Assembly (NCBI GenBank): GCA_001770855.1
Contig: MESE01000052.1
Span: forward strand, 1-64,000
Length of the DNA: 64,000 nt
Direction of reading: 5' to 3'
From: Burkholderiales bacterium RIFCSPLOWO2_02_FULL_57_36
Lineage (GTDB): Bacteria > Pseudomonadota > Gammaproteobacteria > Burkholderiales > Burkholderiaceae_D
A program made the position numbers and the translations under genes. The notes below the pieces were generated by a model. That model was not told the DNA's origin. It ran no database searches and was given only the letters and a program-made list of their open reading frames with translations. Numbering within the stretch: position 1 is the stretch's first letter; each line of letters begins with the position of its first letter. Positions 60,277 to 64,000 of the stretch are shown in pieces.

Positions 60277-62334
60277 ATGACATACCACGCCGATGCCCGG
60301 CAACTCGAAACGCAGCAACCGACGGGAACGACCGTCAGAGCGCCCGCGCAATTGAATCCGGCGGCCTCGTTTATCGATAATCGTGTATCGACTGCCGCTA
60401 ACCTTCAGTTGAAGGCGATGATGGAAACCAGCCCGCGACATGGCGGCGTGCGGGCACTGAAGCAGTTAATGGCGAGCGGGACAGCTGGGCATGCGGCGCC
60501 GCTGCCAATGATGTCGGATGAGGGGCTGTCGCAGGGCAAATTTGTCGGTGCTTCAGCGGCGCAGCGGCAGGAAGCATCGGTGCCGAATCCCAACAATACG
60601 GGTTTGCCGAATCAGCTCAAGGCAGGGATAGAGTCTTTGTCCGGCATGAGCATGGACCATGTGCAGGTGCATTACAACTCGTCACAACCTGCGCAATTGA
60701 ATGCGCATGCGTATGCGCAAGGCAGCGACATTCATGTCGCGCCGGGCCAGGAGCGGCATTTGCCGCATGAGGCATGGCATGTGGTGCAGCAGGCACAGGG
60801 TCGAGTGCAGCCGACGATGCAGATGAAGGAAGGCGTGCCGGTCAACGACGACGCGGGGTTGGAGCATGAGGCTGACGTGATGGGGGCCAAGGCGGTGGCG
60901 CAGCGTACAGGTGAAGGTGCGGACGGGCAAACAACGCGAATGAATTTTCTTGCACCGTCGGCCACGCCCGTGACCCAACGCGCCATCGGTTATGAGGTCG
61001 AACTTGGCACCGTGGACGTCAGGCCGCGGCCGGGCGCTGCCGCGCCTCCGGTCCTCGCCAAGGGCATGGTGTTGTGGAGCGGTTCCGGCTGGGATGTGTC
61101 GGTCGATGACCTCAACGGTTCATTCGACCTTGAAATGCGCGCCGACCCGATCGACGATCTCGCAGCGGGCGGCCGGTCGAAAGCGGAAAGCCGGCTGCGT
61201 ACCCTGGCCGCCATCTGGCAGCGCATCGACAACGCCAACGGCACCCAACCCGCCAGTTTTTACAACGGCGGCGCGTCCCCTGACATTAATATAGTCAGTA
61301 TGGGCGCTCCGCACTATGCGCAAATTCAAGCCAGCGCCGGTCTCAGCCTCGACGCGCTGCAAGCGATCCGGTCGGGCGCCGCGATGGCCGCCGTGGCCGG
61401 CCCCGGCGCCGCTCCCGCCGTCGGCTACATCAATCAAGGCGGCGTAGAACATGCCGGGATCGGCGCGCAGGTTACGGCACGCCTGCCCAACATACGCGCG
61501 GCGCTCGGACTCGGACCTGCCGAGAACATCAACAACATGGCTGCCGTCATCGGCATGATCGTCGAGGTTCCGGCCAATTCCTGGAACGCAAACGCACCCT
61601 ATCCCAAGGGTTTTGCGGGCGGTCTGATGGCGCGCACCGACTTCGCCACCGTGCTGCGGCAATTGCCGCCGAACCAGGTGCAAGCCATCGCCACGCACGC
61701 GGCGGCCTGGCGGCAGGAATTGATGCATATCGCGCGGCAGATGATCATGGCAAGCCCGCACGCGCCCGCGCACGTCAACGGTCAAACATCGGTATTCCGG
61801 GCCGGATCGGCGCCCGGTGCAGGCAGCTTCGGCGGACGCCTGCGCATGGGCGACTGGTTCAGGGACCTGGCGACCGGCACCGATCGCCTCACGGCAGCCG
61901 ACTACCGCGCGCGGCATCCGGGACGCGCCGAAGCCGACGATCTCGAATCGCTCGGCAGCTACGGCGACCGCATGGATGCGGGCAGTTACGAAGTACGGAT
62001 CGGTTCGGCGCTGGAAGCGGTGGCCGGCGCCGCCCTGATGGTTGCGGGCACTGTCGCGAGCTATGCACCCGTCGAAGGAGCCGCTGCCACGGGCGCCGCG
62101 GTGGCCGGCACCGGCGCGCTGATGGCGGCGCATGGGGCCGGCAATATCGCGGCACCCAACAGGAATCGGCCGATCTTCGAGTTCCGTGCGCTGGGGCAGC
62201 CGGACCGGCCTGACCTCGTGGATGCCGGGCTTGCGGTTTGGGATTACGTGGATGCCGCGCATGGGCGCGGGCCGGGCGGGGCGAATCAGCTTGGTCTGGG
62301 TCAAAGACTTTGGAATTGGTGGGGCTCGAAGTGA
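60277..62334 (+). CDS. eCIS cargo candidate: DUF4157 with possible amidoligase-like C-terminus
   Basis: A 685-residue protein; GGAGG lies just before the ATG. The leader is degenerate (ASFIDNRVSTAANLQL). DUF4157 spans about 108-205 with HEAWH at 164-168, and its DNA is close to that of the gene at 55801. From about 236 a new domain begins: IGYEVELGTVDV, WDVSVDDLNGSFDLEMRADP and, near the end, IFEFRALGQ. This order (G-E-E start, a Trp/Asp strand, 'ExR..P', then a late 'EFR') resembles amidoligases of the glutamine-synthetase-like fold. A Gly/Ala-rich hydrophobic helix (about 585-625) lies between. The enzyme call is tentative. Confidence 0.72.
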   Translation: MTYHADARQLETQQPTGTTVRAPAQLNPAASFIDNRVSTAANLQLKAMMETSPRHGGVRALKQLMASGTAGHAAPLPMMSDEGLSQGKFVGASAAQRQEASVPNPNNTGLPNQLKAGIESLSGMSMDHVQVHYNSSQPAQLNAHAYAQGSDIHVAPGQERHLPHEAWHVVQQAQGRVQPTMQMKEGVPVNDDAGLEHEADVMGAKAVAQRTGEGADGQTTRMNFLAPSATPVTQRAIGYEVELGTVDVRPRPGAAAPPVLAKGMVLWSGSGWDVSVDDLNGSFDLEMRADPIDDLAAGGRSKAESRLRTLAAIWQRIDNANGTQPASFYNGGASPDINIVSMGAPHYAQIQASAGLSLDALQAIRSGAAMAAVAGPGAAPAVGYINQGGVEHAGIGAQVTARLPNIRAALGLGPAENINNMAAVIGMIVEVPANSWNANAPYPKGFAGGLMARTDFATVLRQLPPNQVQAIATHAAAWRQELMHIARQMIMASPHAPAHVNGQTSVFRAGSAPGAGSFGGRLRMGDWFRDLATGTDRLTAADYRARHPGRAEADDLESLGSYGDRMDAGSYEVRIGSALEAVAGAALMVAGTVASYAPVEGAAATGAAVAGTGALMAAHGAGNIAAPNRNRPIFEFRALGQPDRPDLVDAGLAVWDYVDAAHGRGPGGANQLGLGQRLWNWWGSK

Positions 62335-62440
62335 GCGTAAAGAAAGAGGCCGCATTCCTTAGAGGGAAAGAAGGGGTAGAGAAAATGAATTCGTTGTTCG
62401 AGCCGAAGCAAGGGTGAGCCTTGAATGGGGAAGTGAAAGA

Positions 62441-63661
62441 ATGAAGCAACTCATACCAACCGGATCGGAGCAACACCGCGGTGCCGCATCCGATGCCGCC
62501 ACCGTCGCCGATCGGCAGGCATTCCCCGATAATCGGGGAGAGTCGATTGCACAACGAAAATTAATGGATGGCAGCGCACAGGGGCCGCGCGCAATTGCAC
62601 AGCACGCTTTCAGCGACCAGATCCATGGTAGCGCGCGCATGCTGGCGCAGCGCAAGGAGATGGCGGTGGTTTCCGGCGAAACCGTGCAGAGGCGGAGCGG
62701 AGAAGAGCCGTCTCGGCAGGAGGGCATGCCGGTACAGCGCATGGTTGAGCCGGATGAGGAAGTTCCGCAAGCGCCTGTGCTTGACGAGCCTGTCGTCGTT
62801 GACGCACCTGCCGCCCCGGCGCTGGCACCCGCCCTGAATGACGGGATTATCAACGCCGCCGCTGCAATGCAGGCACGGCTTGCCGCTCCGATTGCGGAAC
62901 GACTTGCTGAAAGCCTCGCTCAGCAAGAAGACGAGCTGGAAGCGGATATTGCGCGTATGCCTGGCGGCACAACCGATCTCAGGAGCTATCAAAACCTGCT
63001 GCTCGATTTAACCGAAACGCAGATAACGGAGGCGATCGATAACGCCTACGGCAACCCATTTATTCTGCATGGCTATCTGGCCAACACCTTGGATTACACA
63101 TCGTGCTATCCGGCAGCGGAGCGCCTGCTGTCACTGCTCGGAGTGACCGGATCGCCGCAAGAACAGAACGGAGGCCAGGGCCCGACTATCCATGGGTCCG
63201 CGCAACAGCTTGTCCTGATGACGGGATTGACCAATGCAATGCAGGCGCGCGCCGCCGCGCACCAGCCCACCATTTTCCATATCGGCCTTGCCGGCCATGG
63301 CTTCATCCTGATCGTGAGGCAGAATCGGGTCGAACATCTGGAAGCGGTAGCCCATTCAGCCGATCTGATGGAAAGTATAGAAAATGCGCCGCAGTTCACG
63401 ATGGCCGATATAGTCGAATACCTGCACGCAATGGTTGACCCCGACGAGGGTGAAAGAACGCGCGGCGCCGATGAAATGAACTGGAATGCCGAGCCGCTCG
63501 GTCTGCTCGACCCCGACGTGGATCCGCACGACTGGCTGCTCAAGTATTATGGATTGGTGTGGCGGTCACGCCCACTGGCTCCGGTACAGGAAATCTCGCG
63601 GCGAGTGGCCGCGCGCATACGGGCGAACCGTGCCGCCGTCATTACAGGACTTGGGCTGTAA
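62441..63661 (+). CDS. eCIS cargo candidate without DUF4157, possible Cys/His papain-like enzyme
   Basis: A 406-residue protein starting at the ATG at 62441 (a GTG at 62414 is less likely). The leader is QAFPDNRGESIAQRKL followed by two further AQRK/VQRR motifs; DUF4157 is absent. A Pro/Ala-rich linker (about 102-135) leads to a domain with DYTSCYPAAERLLSLL (Cys222), IGLAGHGFILIV (His286) and RVEHLEAVAH, so a Cys-His-Glu or similar triad is possible. The same motif order appears in the gene at 54258, though the sequences differ widely. Target unknown. Confidence 0.7.
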   Translation: MKQLIPTGSEQHRGAASDAATVADRQAFPDNRGESIAQRKLMDGSAQGPRAIAQHAFSDQIHGSARMLAQRKEMAVVSGETVQRRSGEEPSRQEGMPVQRMVEPDEEVPQAPVLDEPVVVDAPAAPALAPALNDGIINAAAAMQARLAAPIAERLAESLAQQEDELEADIARMPGGTTDLRSYQNLLLDLTETQITEAIDNAYGNPFILHGYLANTLDYTSCYPAAERLLSLLGVTGSPQEQNGGQGPTIHGSAQQLVLMTGLTNAMQARAAAHQPTIFHIGLAGHGFILIVRQNRVEHLEAVAHSADLMESIENAPQFTMADIVEYLHAMVDPDEGERTRGADEMNWNAEPLGLLDPDVDPHDWLLKYYGLVWRSRPLAPVQEISRRVAARIRANRAAVITGLGL

Positions 63662-63670
63662 ACGAATCAT

Positions 63671-63695
63671 CTAGTAGACTGTTACAGTCCACTAG
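63671..63695. repeat. 25-bp inverted repeat between cargo genes
   Basis: Arms CTAGTAGACTG (63671-63681) and CAGTCCACTAG (63685-63695) pair with one mismatch around the 3-base loop TTA. It begins ten bases after the stop of the 62441 gene and ends 18 bases before the next start. There is no T tract, so it is a hairpin or protein site rather than a standard terminator. Confidence 0.8.
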
Positions 63696-63713
63696 TATTC
63701 CATGGGACATTTC

Positions 63714-64000
63714 ATGAAAAAGACAACGGATGCCGGCCTCGATGCAGAGAGTAAAACCCCGATGGCCGGTGCTATTCAGCGCAGGCTGGCGGATACGCCC
63801 GGCCAGAGCGCGCGTATTGTGGCCCAACCGACATTGAGCGAACGCATCCACGGCGGTGAGCGCATGACGGCACAACGCAAGCAGATGGAAATGATCAAGA
63901 GCTGTCCTGTACAGCGTCAGGAGATGGAGGAAGAGCAGCCATTGCAGGGCAGGTTCGACAGCGTGCAGCGGCAGACAGCGGAAGAGGAAGAACCGTTGCA
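63714..64000 (+). CDS. Partial eCIS cargo gene, N-terminal leader only
   Basis: An open frame from the ATG at 63714 that runs off the window (95 complete codons, ending ...EEEEPL). It carries the leader style of its neighbours: AIQRRLADTPGQSARIVAQ, GERMTAQRKQMEMI, PVQRQEMEEEQPLQGRF and VQRQTAEEEEPL. The DNR motif is missing. The length and the 'EEEEPLQ' pattern match the start of the DUF4157 cargo at 55801, so a DUF4157 domain probably follows outside the window. Confidence 0.8.
   Translation, partial: MKKTTDAGLDAESKTPMAGAIQRRLADTPGQSARIVAQPTLSERIHGGERMTAQRKQMEMIKSCPVQRQEMEEEQPLQGRFDSVQRQTAEEEEPL

Noticed and set aside
61120..62355. Minus-strand open frame (411 codons) opposite the 60277 cargo gene
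   Set aside because: It is antisense to a gene with a clear leader and DUF4157 domain, and the product has typical antisense composition. The same reasoning removes the minus-strand frames at 47644-48843 and 13849-14940.

Overview
The window reads as chromosomal DNA of a Gram-negative proteobacterium. TonB-receptor, outer-membrane barrel and RND genes show the cell type. The GC-rich coding DNA and gene content suggest Betaproteobacteria (Burkholderiales, perhaps Oxalobacteraceae-like); this placement is an inference from style, not a database result. Every supported gene lies on the + strand. No rRNA, tRNA, IS element or CRISPR array was seen.

Region 1 (1-1470): a lone DUF2817/M14-type metallopeptidase gene followed by a clear intrinsic terminator.

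Region 2 (about 1980-24600): a 16-gene, tightly coupled operon (2146-22871; many ATGA/GTGA/TAATG overlaps). It is preceded by a candidate sigma70 promoter with three operator-like repeats and followed by a TetR-family gene with similar palindromes upstream. The operon opens with a class III aminotransferase fused to an acyl-thioester (AAR-like) reductase, the PigE/TamH type of fatty-amine logic with domain order swapped relative to PigE. It continues with an SCP2-like lipid carrier, an APC permease, a soluble ferritin-like diiron protein, a weakly patatin-like protein, an AlkB-type monooxygenase, a ThiS/MoaD sulfur carrier with C-terminal Gly-Gly and its rhodanese-E1 activating enzyme, an FG-GAP/UnbV protein, a vanadium-haloperoxidase-like protein, a Rieske oxygenase, a small CopD-like membrane protein, a fatty acid hydroxylase, a fatty acid desaturase, an MMPL/RND exporter fused to a LolA-like domain, and an outer-membrane barrel. 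I read this as an undescribed pathway for a heavily oxidised, possibly sulfur-containing alkylamine or lipid exported to the outer membrane. An aldehyde dehydrogenase remnant and a TonB-dependent receptor follow.

Region 3 (27255-52294): an apparently complete extracellular contractile injection system (eCIS): DUF4255 cap protein, an unknown, one sheath, two tube paralogues, DUF5908, LysM hub, VgrG-like spike, PAAR tip, gp25, two large baseplate proteins with two small unknowns between them, a 1796-residue tape-measure protein with internal duplications, an AAA+ ATPase, and a membrane-anchored protein with a degenerate GH18-like fold.

Region 4 (52313-64000, running off the window): a tandem array of at least six candidate eCIS cargo genes. 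Most share an N-terminal leader (Asp-Asn-Arg followed by Gln-Arg-Lys-Leu and further QRK motifs); three carry DUF4157 with HEAWH. Their C-termini differ: a multi-helix hydrophobic domain, two Cys/His papain-like candidates, a possible amidoligase-like domain, and, most strikingly, two tandem USP-type deubiquitinase-like domains followed by ankyrin repeats, which points to eukaryotic targets.
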